Source of the DNA: Brockia lithotrophica
GTDB taxonomy: Bacteria > Bacillota > Bacilli > Thermicanales > DSM-22653
Length of the DNA stretch: 64,000 nt
Assembly (NCBI RefSeq): GCF_003633725.1
Contig: NZ_RBIJ01000001.1
Location: 62,001-126,000, forward strand
Direction of reading: 5' to 3'
The notes under the pieces are model-generated. The model was not told where the DNA came from, did not search any database, and saw nothing but the letters and a program-made list of their open reading frames with translations. The position numbers and the translations under genes were made by a program. Position 1 is the first letter of the stretch, and each line of letters starts with the position of its first letter. Below, one piece after another: positions 32,098 through 40,243 of the stretch.

Positions 32098-33351
32098 GTG
32101 TCGTTTCGCCGAATCGGCCGTGTCACGTACAGAGTATTGTTCGTCGTGCTGTTTGGCCTCGTCGTATTCGGAGCAGGAGGGCCGTCGTCGCTTGCCGCTT
32201 CAAACGGAGGCTTTGGGCCTGCGCCGGGGATCTCGGGTTCTTCGGGAGAAGGGTCGAGTCCCGCGGTCGGCCCCGCACCTTCGGCGGGGGAGGCGAACGT
32301 TCCTCCGCCCCGCGCCTCTGGCGAAGAACACCTCTACCCGGCCGTCGTCCTTGAGGCGACGGAAGTGCGGGCGACTCCCGAGCTCGGGTCCCTCGGCGGC
32401 GGCGTCCAAGAGGTGAAGCTCCGGGTCCTCAAGGGCCCTTACGCGGGCCGAGAGTTTACCGTGGAAAACCACCTTTCCGGCCAGCCGGCCTTCGACGTCG
32501 TAGCCCACCCCGGAGACCGGGTTCTCGTGGCTGTCGTGTCCGGGCCGACGGGCCCCGAGGTGTACATCACGGACTACTACCGGGAAAACTACCTTCTCTA
32601 CCTCGTCCTCCTCTTTGCCGCCGCCCTCGTCGCCGTAGGGCGGAAAAAGGGGATCTCGGCGATCGTCACCCTCACGGTGACCTTTTCCCTCATCGTCGGC
32701 GTCCTCGTCCCCTACATCCTCAAGGGATATCCTCCCGTCCCCCTCGCCCTCGGCATCGTCCTCCTCATCACCGTGGTGGCGATGACCTTCGTCGCGGGGT
32801 TCAACCGCAAGAGCCTTGCCGCCATCTTGGGCACCTTGGGCGGCGTGCTCGTCGCCGGCTTTCTCGCCTTTTTCGTAGGCACGCGCGTCCGCCTCACGGG
32901 GCTTTCGGGCGACGAGGCGCAGATGCTCCTCTACATCCCGCAGGGAATCGCCTTGGACTTCCGTGGCCTCCTCTTTGCAGGGATCCTCCTCGGCGCCCTT
33001 GGCGCTGTGATGGACGTGGCGATCTCCATCGCCTCGTCTGTAGAAGAGGTCCACCGGGCAAACCCGGAGCTCGGCCGCTGGGAACTCTTCCGCGCCGGGA
33101 TGAACGTCGGGGAAGACATCATGGGCACGATGGCGAACACGCTCATTCTGGCGTATGCGGGGAGCGGGATCCCCCTCCTCCTCCTCTTCACCGCCTACGG
33201 CGCGTCTCTCCACAAGATCCTAAACCTCGACGTGATCGCGACGGAAATTGTCCGCGCCCTCACGGGGAGCATCGGTCTTGTGGCGGCGATTCCCCTCACG
33301 GCGTTCTTTGCGGCGCTCCTCGCTACCCGCGAGAAGTTGCGGCGTTCGTGA
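32098..33351 (+). CDS. YibE/F-family membrane protein
   Basis: About 417 residues. A signal-like first helix, a proline/glycine-rich linker and an extracytoplasmic beta domain (PYAGREFTVENHLSGQPAFD, PGDRVLVAV) are followed by about seven helices. Family signatures are TDYYRENYLLYLVLLFAA, GALGAVMDVAISIASSVEEV and GMNVGEDIMGTMANTLILAY. YibE/F proteins are of unknown function. The GTG at 32098 follows GAGGGAGGGAG. The 3' end overlaps the convergent nadA gene by 29 bases. Confidence 0.85.
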   Translation: MSFRRIGRVTYRVLFVVLFGLVVFGAGGPSSLAASNGGFGPAPGISGSSGEGSSPAVGPAPSAGEANVPPPRASGEEHLYPAVVLEATEVRATPELGSLGGGVQEVKLRVLKGPYAGREFTVENHLSGQPAFDVVAHPGDRVLVAVVSGPTGPEVYITDYYRENYLLYLVLLFAAALVAVGRKKGISAIVTLTVTFSLIVGVLVPYILKGYPPVPLALGIVLLITVVAMTFVAGFNRKSLAAILGTLGGVLVAGFLAFFVGTRVRLTGLSGDEAQMLLYIPQGIALDFRGLLFAGILLGALGAVMDVAISIASSVEEVHRANPELGRWELFRAGMNVGEDIMGTMANTLILAYAGSGIPLLLLFTAYGASLHKILNLDVIATEIVRALTGSIGLVAAIPLTAFFAALLATREKLRRS

Positions 33352-34375
33352 GCGCCACCATGCGCTCGACGGCGCGGCGCGCGTCCGAAGCGAGCTCTGG
33401 GGGAATCCGCACCTCGTACGCCTCCCCGCGTCCTTCAGCGATCGCTCGTAGGGCTTCGGCGACGCGCTCTGGCGTGAGGGCGGCGAAGTAAGGGCAGACC
33501 GCTGACTCGCGCGGGAGGAGGAGACGGACGTCGAGCTCGGGGTGGTCTTCGGCGAGGCGGCGCACCATGTGCTCTTCCGTTCCCACGTACACGCGCGTCC
33601 TGGGGGGCAGGCTTTCCACGTATTCTTGGATGCGCCGCGTGGATCCCCAGGCGTCGGCTTCCCGCACGGCGGGGAGGGGGCACTCCGGGTGCACGAGGAA
33701 GCGGGCGTGCGGTTCGGATTCCTTTCGGCGGCGAAGGTCTACCGCGTCCAGCGCCGCGTGCACGGGGCAGGCGCCCGGCCACAGGAAGAGGCGGATGCGG
33801 CGGTCCTCTACGGGAGCCTCGCCCCACAGGCGGACTTCTTCTTCGCGCAAGCCGAGCGTCCAGGCGACGACGCGGCCGAGGTTTTCGTCGGGGAGAAAGA
33901 GGACGCTCTTTCCGCGGTCCAGGTAGGCGCGTATAACGGCTACGGCATTTGCCGAAGTGGCCACGGCGCCGCCGTGGCGTCCGACGACCGCCTTGACGGC
34001 GACGTCCGTATTCGCGTAGGCCACGGGGACGACCTCCCGCCCCCGCCGGGCGGATTCTTCCAAGGCGTGCGCGAGCGCGTCCGCGCGCACGGCTTTCGCC
34101 AAAGCACACCCCGCCGTGGGGACGGGGGCGTAGACGCGCTTGTTCTCGCCGGCGAGGAGGGCCGCGCTTTCGGCCATGAAGCGGACGCCCAGGAGGAGGA
34201 CCTTCCCTTCCGGCCGTTCGGCGGCGAGTCGGGCGAGTTCCAGGGAGTCGCCGACGGCGTCCGCCAGCCGGGCGAGTTCGGGAAGGACGTACTGGTGGGC
34301 GAGGAGGGCGACCCGTCCCCGGAGGCTTTCCCGCAGGGCGAGGATTTCCGACGGAAGAGAAGAAACGGGGGCCAT
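33323..34375 (-). CDS. nadA: Quinolinate synthase NadA
   Basis: 350 residues. Conserved cysteines for the [4Fe-4S] cluster lie in PTAGCALAKAV, LWPGACPVHAAL and ESAVCPYFAALT; HQYVLPELARLADAVGDSLEL and FLVHPECPLPAV fit NadA. It condenses iminoaspartate with DHAP to quinolinate. It is the third gene of a nadB-nadC-nadA operon; the ATG follows AAGGAGGGAAGCCG. Its cluster makes it oxygen-sensitive, as expected in an anaerobe. Confidence 0.95.
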   Translation of the reverse strand: MAPVSSLPSEILALRESLRGRVALLAHQYVLPELARLADAVGDSLELARLAAERPEGKVLLLGVRFMAESAALLAGENKRVYAPVPTAGCALAKAVRADALAHALEESARRGREVVPVAYANTDVAVKAVVGRHGGAVATSANAVAVIRAYLDRGKSVLFLPDENLGRVVAWTLGLREEEVRLWGEAPVEDRRIRLFLWPGACPVHAALDAVDLRRRKESEPHARFLVHPECPLPAVREADAWGSTRRIQEYVESLPPRTRVYVGTEEHMVRRLAEDHPELDVRLLLPRESAVCPYFAALTPERVAEALRAIAEGRGEAYEVRIPPELASDARRAVERMVALTNAATSRG

Positions 34376-34509
34376 CGGCTTCCCTCCTTAGGGGTAAGTC
34401 TTGGTGGGGAACCGCCCGTTCGCCGCACCCTTTCCGAGATCGGGCCGCCGCCCGCGGCGACGTTTCCCGTGGCGCGGCGCTTCGGGTCGCGACGGAACCG
34501 TCTCCGGGG

Positions 34510-35361
34510 CTATTCGCCCGCCACGACGTCCAGGGAGAGGTCGAGGGCGGGCGCGGAGTGGGTGAGGCAGCCGAGGGAGATGGCGTCCGGCCGCGCCTTC
34601 GCATATTCCGGCAGGGTTTCGGGCGTGATCCCGCCGGAGATTTCGACGAACACCTTGGGTACGCGCGCGCGGCTGTAGGCGACCGCCTCGCGCGCCGCTC
34701 GGGGCGAAAAGTTGTCCAAAAGGACGCCGTCTACGCCGGCGGCAAGCGCTTCCTCGAGCTCGTCCGCGTTTCGCACTTCCACCTGCAGGAAGCGGTAGGG
34801 TCCGAACTGGGCGCGCACGCGGCGTACGGCTTCTCCGATCGATCCCACGAGGGCGATGTGGTTGTCCTTGAGGAGGATGCCGTCGTCGAGGCCGAACCGG
34901 TGCGGGAGACCTCCGCCTACGGCCACGGCGTATTTGTCGAAAAAGCTGAACCCAGGGGCCGTCTTCCGCGTCGCTGCAAGGCGCACGCCGCTTTCCGCGA
35001 TGCGCGCGGCGAGGTCGCGGGTGCGCGTCGCGATGCCCGAAAGGCGCATGAGCACGTTGAGCGCCGTGCGTTCCGCCGCGAGGACGGCGTGCGCCCGCCC
35101 GCGCAGGCGAAGCACTACCGTTTGCGCCTCCACGTCCGTCCCCTCGCAGACGAGCCTCTCCACCTCCACGTTGGGGTCGAGGTGGCGAAAGAGGATCTCG
35201 GCAAAGGGGAGGCCGGCGATCCGCCCCGCCTGCTTCGCGCGCACGACCGCCGTCGCCCGCACGTCGGGAAGCGCGCTCCAGGACGTGAGGTCCGCGCGCC
35301 CGAGGTCGTCTTCGAGGGCGGCGGCGAGGATCTTCCGGACGTAGGGGTTGGTCGTCCACAC
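34510..35361 (-). CDS. nadC: Nicotinate-nucleotide diphosphorylase (carboxylating) NadC
   Basis: 283 residues. ALEDDLGRADLTS, ERTALNVLMRLSGIATRT, TRKTAPGFSFFDKYAVAVGG, HRFGLDDGILLKDNHIA and VEVRNADELEEALAAGVDG are standard NadC motifs. It converts quinolinate and PRPP to nicotinate mononucleotide. The GTG start follows AAAGGGGGATT, and upstream in-frame codons are poorly conserved. Middle gene of the nadBCA operon, with 242 bases between it and nadB. Confidence 0.95.
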   Translation of the reverse strand: MWTTNPYVRKILAAALEDDLGRADLTSWSALPDVRATAVVRAKQAGRIAGLPFAEILFRHLDPNVEVERLVCEGTDVEAQTVVLRLRGRAHAVLAAERTALNVLMRLSGIATRTRDLAARIAESGVRLAATRKTAPGFSFFDKYAVAVGGGLPHRFGLDDGILLKDNHIALVGSIGEAVRRVRAQFGPYRFLQVEVRNADELEEALAAGVDGVLLDNFSPRAAREAVAYSRARVPKVFVEISGGITPETLPEYAKARPDAISLGCLTHSAPALDLSLDVVAGE

Positions 35362-35603
35362 GGGGAATCCCCCTTTCGCGCCCGTACTTTGGGCCCGATT
35401 TTCGCGTCTCCCTATGTGAAAGATTTCTCTATCCGGGTGTGCCGTTCCTCTTCGCGCCCGCGCCGAGGTGCCCCGTCTCCCGGGGCAAGGAAGAGGTCGG
35501 ACGCATTCCCTTTGTACTTGCGCCCGCGCGGCCCCGACTCCCGAAGCGAGAAAGAATCGGGCGCATCCTCTTCGCGCTTGCACTCGCGCGGGGGTGCCAT
35601 TGC
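35362..35603 (-). other. nadB-nadC spacer with diverged internal repeat
   Basis: A 242-base gap. On the + strand two blocks of about 60 bases resemble one another (CTCTTCGCGCCCGCGC ... GCATTCCCTTTGTACTTGCG and CTTGCGCCCGCGCGG ... GCATCCTCTTCGCGCTTGC). No gene or regulatory class recognised. Confidence 0.4.
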
Positions 35604-37307
35604 TCACGGCAGGGGAGTCGGCGGCGAGGGGAAGCCGTCCGGGATGCCCTTTGCGTTCACCCGAAGGAGCTCTCCTTCTTCCGGGGAGGGAAACCCGTAA
35701 AAGGTTTCCCGATCCCGTGAATCGGGGCGTTTCGGGGGAAGGAGGAGCGTGTGCCGCGGACGCACCTCCATCCCGGGAAAGTCGCGCCGCGCGTGCACGC
35801 CGCGGCTTTCTTCGCGGGCGAGGGCGGAGCGGACGAAGAGCGTCGCGGTACCCAAGACGGCCGCATCCGGGAGAAAGGGTACGGCTTCGGGAGAAGCGCG
35901 GGCTACAAGCCTCTGCCGGAGTCGGCTCAGTTCGTCGAGGGCCGCGCGGAGTTCCGTACCGTCGCGGACGATCCCGGCGCGCCGCCAGAGGAGTTCGCGG
36001 ACGCGGCGCAAAAGGGCGCTTTTGGGGACGTCGGGAAGGCCGCGGGGCACGCGGTCGAGGGCCTTCCGCGCGTGGTGGGCGGCTACTTCGTTGGGCAAGG
36101 GGGCCTCGGTTCGCGTCGCGTCTTCGCACGCGAGGAGAGACTGGACGAAGATTTCCAAAAGAGAATTCGAAGCCAGGCGGTTTGCGCCGTGGAAACCCGT
36201 GGAGGCGGCCTCGCCGAGCGCGAACAGGCGGGGCAAGGTCGTCCGCCCCTCGGCGCTTGCGAGGATGCCCCCGATCGTGTAGTGGGCGGCGGGCGTGACG
36301 GGGACGGGCCTTTCTGGATCAAAGCCCGCACGGCGGAGGATGCGCCACACCGTGGGAAACCTTTGCCGGAGGTTCGCCACCGGCCGAAGGTCGAGGAACG
36401 CGCTTCGCCCGCGCATCCCTTCTTCGTAGAGGGTACGGGCGACGACGTCCCGCGGGGCGAGGTCTCCGAGGGGATGGATTCTCTCGAGGAGGGGGACGCC
36501 CGCCGCGTCGACGATGCGCGCGCCGCTCCCCCGAAGGGCTTCCGTGAGGAGAGGGAGGGGGAGTCGTCCGCGGGCAAGCGCCGTTGGGTGGAACTGGACG
36601 AACTCGAGGTCGCGGAGGACGGCTCCGGCTTCCCAGGCGAGGAAGGTTCCCTCTCCCAAGGCGTGGGCCGCGTGTGTGCTTCGGGCGAAGAGTCCGGCAA
36701 AGCCCCCCGTGGCGAGGAAGGTCATCCGCGCGAGCACGACAAACGGGGTCCCCCTGCGGGAGAAAATCCCTCCTACCGCATTTCCCTCGTGCACGAGGAT
36801 GCGGAGGAGGCGGGCATAGGGCAAGATGCGGACGGAGGGCGCGTGCGCTAAGGCGTGGATCATCGCTGTCGTAAGGGAACGGCCGATGTGGTCGGCGGTC
36901 CGCGCGATGCGCGCGTGCGTATACCCTCCCTCGCGGACGCGCACCAAAGAACCGTCCGGATGGCGTTCGAAGGGAACGCCCAAGTCCTCGAGGAAGGCGA
37001 ACGCGTCGCCAGCGCGGCTCAGGTACGTGCGGAGAACCTCCTCGTCCACGAGGGCGCTCCCCGTGCGGCGGGTGTCTTCCGCGTGTTCGTTCAGTTCTTC
37101 CGGAAGCGGATAGGCGATCCCCCCTTGGGCGCGATAGGAGGCGCTCGCCCGAGGAGATCCCTTGCTCATGAGGATCACGGAGCCGCGCTTTCCGAGGCAG
37201 AGGGCCGTCGCGAGCCCCGCCGCTCCGGCGCCGACGACGAGGTAATCGGCAATTGCGACTCCTCCGCGGGGGAGTTGCCCCGTCTCTTGGGGAATCGCCT
37301 TCGCCAT
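35604..37307 (-). CDS. nadB: L-aspartate oxidase NadB
   Basis: 567 residues. The FAD-binding ADYLVVGAGAAGLATAL lies near residue 20, followed by SYRAQGGIA, ATGGFAGLF, LEFVQFHPTAL, AAHYTIGGI and LFALGEAASTGFHGANRLASNSLLE. It oxidises aspartate to iminoaspartate for NadA; in anaerobes fumarate or a quinone-linked acceptor replaces O2. The C-terminal ~40 residues are a proline-rich tail not seen in the family. The ATG at 37307 has only a fair ribosome site, and a start at about residue 17 is possible. Confidence 0.93.
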   Translation of the reverse strand: MAKAIPQETGQLPRGGVAIADYLVVGAGAAGLATALCLGKRGSVILMSKGSPRASASYRAQGGIAYPLPEELNEHAEDTRRTGSALVDEEVLRTYLSRAGDAFAFLEDLGVPFERHPDGSLVRVREGGYTHARIARTADHIGRSLTTAMIHALAHAPSVRILPYARLLRILVHEGNAVGGIFSRRGTPFVVLARMTFLATGGFAGLFARSTHAAHALGEGTFLAWEAGAVLRDLEFVQFHPTALARGRLPLPLLTEALRGSGARIVDAAGVPLLERIHPLGDLAPRDVVARTLYEEGMRGRSAFLDLRPVANLRQRFPTVWRILRRAGFDPERPVPVTPAAHYTIGGILASAEGRTTLPRLFALGEAASTGFHGANRLASNSLLEIFVQSLLACEDATRTEAPLPNEVAAHHARKALDRVPRGLPDVPKSALLRRVRELLWRRAGIVRDGTELRAALDELSRLRQRLVARASPEAVPFLPDAAVLGTATLFVRSALAREESRGVHARRDFPGMEVRPRHTLLLPPKRPDSRDRETFYGFPSPEEGELLRVNAKGIPDGFPSPPTPLP

Positions 37308-37329
37308 GGGGCATCACCCCCGTGCGTCA

Positions 37330-37365
37330 TGCATACAACTTTTTCTTACAGATGTCAAGACAGAT
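37330..37365 (-). promoter_or_regulatory. nadB: nadBCA promoter with NiaR-like operator
   Basis: On the minus strand TTGACA (37358-37353), 17-base spacer, TATGCA (37335-37330). The -35 is embedded in a dyad ACAGATGTC-AA-GACAGAT (37348-37365, + strand) with core TGTCAAGACA, resembling the operators I associate with the NAD repressor NiaR/YrxA upstream of nad operons. Confidence 0.6.
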
Positions 37366-37460
37366 TTTCGGCGATCGGGGTCGCTTCTCTTGCGCGGGTA
37401 TATCTGGTATGCTGGGGTCGGAGACGTCCTTTCACGTGGCGTGCGGAAAGGGGATGTACC

Positions 37461-37790
37461 GTGCTCGTACGCTTCCTCGGTAACGCGATTGCGATCCTCC
37501 TTCTCCCTTACATTTTGCGGGGAATCGAGGTTCACGGCGTCGGCGCGGCGATCGTCGCGGCGCTCCTCTGGGGTCTGGTAAACGCCGTGCTCCGCCCCGT
37601 CGTCATGCTCCTCACCCTCCCCCTCAATGTGCTCACCCTTGGGTTGTTCGGCCTCGTGGTCAACGCTCTCCTCTTTTGGCTCGTGGGGAGCGTCGTATCC
37701 GGGTTCGTCGTTCACGGGTTTTGGCCCGCGTTTTTTGGATCGATCCTCATGGGTCTTTTGAGTAGTCTCTTTTCTTACTTTGTAAAGTAA
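37461..37790 (+). CDS. Four-helix membrane protein of the phage-holin-4 (PF04020) family
   Basis: 109 residues, four hydrophobic helices: AIAILLLPYILRGIEVHG, IVAALLWGLVNAVLRPVVML, LPLNVLTLGLFGLVVNALLF and FWPAFFGSILMGLLSSLFSY. L-N-x-L-T-L-G-L-F is typical of this family, which is named for similarity to holins but is widespread in non-phage genomes with unknown function. The GTG follows GGAAAGGGG. Divergent from nadB. Its last codons lie in a 24-bp tandem repeat. Confidence 0.8.
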   Translation: MLVRFLGNAIAILLLPYILRGIEVHGVGAAIVAALLWGLVNAVLRPVVMLLTLPLNVLTLGLFGLVVNALLFWLVGSVVSGFVVHGFWPAFFGSILMGLLSSLFSYFVK

Positions 37791-37818
37791 CGCGTTTCTT
37801 ACTTTGTAAAGTAATGCG
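37771..37818 (+). repeat. 24-bp tandem repeat containing TTACTTT-GT-AAAGTAA dyads
   Basis: Two adjacent 24-base copies (37771-37794, 37795-37818) with one mismatch, each containing TTACTTTGTAAAGTAA. The first copy encodes the final residues and stop of the membrane protein; the second lies in the intergenic region. Confidence 0.9.
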
Positions 37819-37942
37819 AGAAGTCTTTCGTATTTTATTCATACATAAATCCTTTTTGGCAAACGCCATCATGTTTGCCTTTTGGTAGAGATTGCGCATG
37901 TGTCTGGGTGCGAGTAGATACGCTTCCCCGTCTTTCCCGGAT

Positions 37943-37972
37943 TTGTCATACGGCGTGCGGCTGCGGTACAAT
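37943..37972 (+). promoter_or_regulatory. argS: argS promoter
   Basis: TTGTCA (37943-37948), 18-base spacer, TACAAT (37967-37972). Confidence 0.65.
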
Positions 37973-38034
37973 AGCCTAACGGGTTGCACGGAACCTTGGA
38001 TCGGCGGGAATTTCGGGAAAGCGGGGTTGACGCG

Positions 38035-39726
38035 GTGTACTGGCGACCGGTACGCGATGTGTTGGCAGAACTCGTCTCGGAACTTTCTCCCGAGGAAATC
38101 GAACAGCTCTTGGACACGCCCCCGGATCCTTCTCTCGGGGACGTGGCCTTTCCCACTTTTCGTCTGGCCAAGGCGCGGCGTCGTCCGCCGGCCGAAATCG
38201 CCCGGGAAACTGCAGAGGCGTTGGCCGCGCGGGGGTTTTCCGCCCGGGCGGACGGCGGTTACGTGAACGTCGCCCTTCCCCGGGAAGCGGCGGTGCGCGA
38301 CATCCTGCGCGAGACGGCGGCGCCGGATTTCGCCCGCTTTTCCTGGGGGGCGGGGAAGCGCGTCGTGATCGACATGTCCTCGCCGAACATCGCCAAGCCG
38401 TTCGGCGTTGGACATCTGCGCTCGACGGTGATCGGCCAGGCGATCCGGAACCTCCTTCTTCGGGCGGGGTACGAAGTCCTGCGCGTGAACCACATCGGCG
38501 ATTGGGGAACGCAGTTCGGGAAGCTCATGGCCGCGTACGCGATGTGGGGAATTCCCAAAGGTGCTCCGGACAAGATCCGCGCCTACCTCGAGCTCTACGT
38601 TCGCTTTCACGAGGAGGCAGAGCGACGTCCGGAGCTCGAAGACGAGGGGAGGCGCTGGTTTAAGCGGCTCGAGGACGGGGACCCGGAGGCGCGGAAGCTC
38701 TGGCGGATGTTCGTCGACGAGAGCCTCAAGGAGTTTATGCGCATCTACGACCGCCTCGGGGTTTCCTTTGAATACGTCCTCGGGGAGAGCTTCTACAACG
38801 ACCAGATTCCTGGGGTTCTCGAAGAGGTTCGGGCCAAGGGGCTTCTCGAGGAGAGCGAAGGCGCCTTTGTCGTCCGCCTCGGCGACGACCTCCCCCCGGC
38901 CCTCCTCCTCAAGTCCGACGGGACGACCCTCTACCTCACGCGCGACCTCGCCACCGCCCTCTACCGGAAGAACGTACTCGGTGCAGACCTCCTCCTCTAC
39001 GTCGTCGGTCGGGAGCAGTCCCTCCACTTCGAGCAACTTCGTGGCGTTCTCCGGCGCATGGGGTACCCGTGGGCCGACGCGATCGTCCACGTTCCCTTCG
39101 GCCTTCTCCGCTTCGGCGGCAAAAAGCTTTCGACGCGCCGCGGGCGGGTGATCTTCCTCGAAGAGGTGCTCGACGAGGCGAAGGCGCGTGCCCTTCAGAT
39201 CCTCGAGGAGAAGAGCCCCCAGCTTGCGGACAAGGAGGCCGTAGCCGAGGCGATCGGCGTCGGGGCGGTGATCTTCGGCGACCTACGGCAGAGCAGGCTC
39301 CACGACGTCGACTTCGACATGGAGGAAGCCTTGAGCTTCGAAGGGGAGACGGGCCCCTACGTGCAGTACACGTACGCGCGGGCGAAGGGCCTCTTTCGCC
39401 GGGCGGGTGAGCCCTACGAAGAGGCGTTGGCCGCCGTGCCTTCGGACGTCCGGGGAATTGCGGGCGACCGGGGGTGGGAACTGCTCAAGCTCGTCGCTGC
39501 CTATCCTCGGGCCGTGCGCAAAGGGATCGAACTCTACGAGCCGAGCGCCGTCGCCCGCCACATCCTCGATGTCGCCAAGGCCTTTAACCGCTACTACCAA
39601 GAAGAGCGCATCCTCGTCGAAGATGCGGAAGAGCGCCGGGCCAAGCTCGCCCTCGTGGCCCGCGTCGCCCGCGTGCTCGCCGACGGGTTGGAGGTTTTAG
39701 GTCTTAAGGTACTCGAAGAAATATAG
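38035..39726 (+). CDS. argS: Arginyl-tRNA synthetase
   Basis: About 563 residues. An N-terminal ArgS domain is followed by the class I catalytic core with SSPNIAKPFGVGHLRST (HIGH-type motif), VNHIGDWGTQFGKL, LTRDLATALYRK, VVGREQSLHFEQL and a KMSKS-like KKLSTRRG, then the DALR anticodon-binding domain ending YQEERILVE. The GTG at 38035 was preferred because GAAAGCGGGG precedes it; a TTG at 37984 would add 17 residues without a ribosome site. It is a monocistronic-looking unit with its own promoter. Confidence 0.95.
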   Translation: MYWRPVRDVLAELVSELSPEEIEQLLDTPPDPSLGDVAFPTFRLAKARRRPPAEIARETAEALAARGFSARADGGYVNVALPREAAVRDILRETAAPDFARFSWGAGKRVVIDMSSPNIAKPFGVGHLRSTVIGQAIRNLLLRAGYEVLRVNHIGDWGTQFGKLMAAYAMWGIPKGAPDKIRAYLELYVRFHEEAERRPELEDEGRRWFKRLEDGDPEARKLWRMFVDESLKEFMRIYDRLGVSFEYVLGESFYNDQIPGVLEEVRAKGLLEESEGAFVVRLGDDLPPALLLKSDGTTLYLTRDLATALYRKNVLGADLLLYVVGREQSLHFEQLRGVLRRMGYPWADAIVHVPFGLLRFGGKKLSTRRGRVIFLEEVLDEAKARALQILEEKSPQLADKEAVAEAIGVGAVIFGDLRQSRLHDVDFDMEEALSFEGETGPYVQYTYARAKGLFRRAGEPYEEALAAVPSDVRGIAGDRGWELLKLVAAYPRAVRKGIELYEPSAVARHILDVAKAFNRYYQEERILVEDAEERRAKLALVARVARVLADGLEVLGLKVLEEI

Positions 39727-39797
39727 TATGCTTAGAGGCGAAGCGACCGCGGTGATGCGCCTTCGGTGCCGCGCGGGAGAAAGAAGAGGTGGTGGAC

Positions 39798-40085
39798 GTG
39801 AAGAAGGTGTCGCTCATCGTGAAGAAGCGCATCCGCAGCCCCTTTTACGAGGCCGTTCCGCGCTTGGGGTTGGAGCGCTTCTACGAGGACGCCTACCGCA
39901 TGCTGTGGGTCGAGGCGGAGCGCGAGCTCGGCCGTGCGTTCACGCCGCAGGAGCGCGTGGACCTCATGAAGGAGCTCGAAAGCATCGTCCACGTGGAGGT
40001 CGACGGCGTCCACTACTTCTTCGCCCCCAGCCTAGAGGAATACTGGTACGAAGTGAGCGAGCTCATCGAAGAGCGGTTTCAGTGA
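39798..40085 (+). CDS. Small conserved-looking protein of unknown function
   Basis: 95 residues (98 if GTG 39789 is used). It is helical and charged, for example VPRLGLERFYEDAYRMLWVE and PQERVDLMKELESIVHVEVD. It has no signal peptide or membrane helix. AGAAGAGGTGG provides a ribosome site. Lying 60 bases after argS, it may be its downstream partner. Family not recognised. Confidence 0.6.
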   Translation: MKKVSLIVKKRIRSPFYEAVPRLGLERFYEDAYRMLWVEAERELGRAFTPQERVDLMKELESIVHVEVDGVHYFFAPSLEEYWYEVSELIEERFQ

Positions 40086-40243
40086 GCACGACCTCCTTTC
40101 GGCCCCGATCCGGCGAAGGCGGGACCGGGGAGGCGACACCATAGACACGGCCGGTGTGCGGTCCTCTCCGACGGGGGTGGGAAGCCTGTGAGCGGCGGAC
40201 CACCCTCGTTTCGCATGCGGGCGTTCGGGGGGAGGTACGGCGC

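Noticed and set aside
37461-37790. Holin-like gene as evidence of a prophage
   Set aside because: The PF04020-type family is common in ordinary chromosomes, and no other phage gene is nearby.
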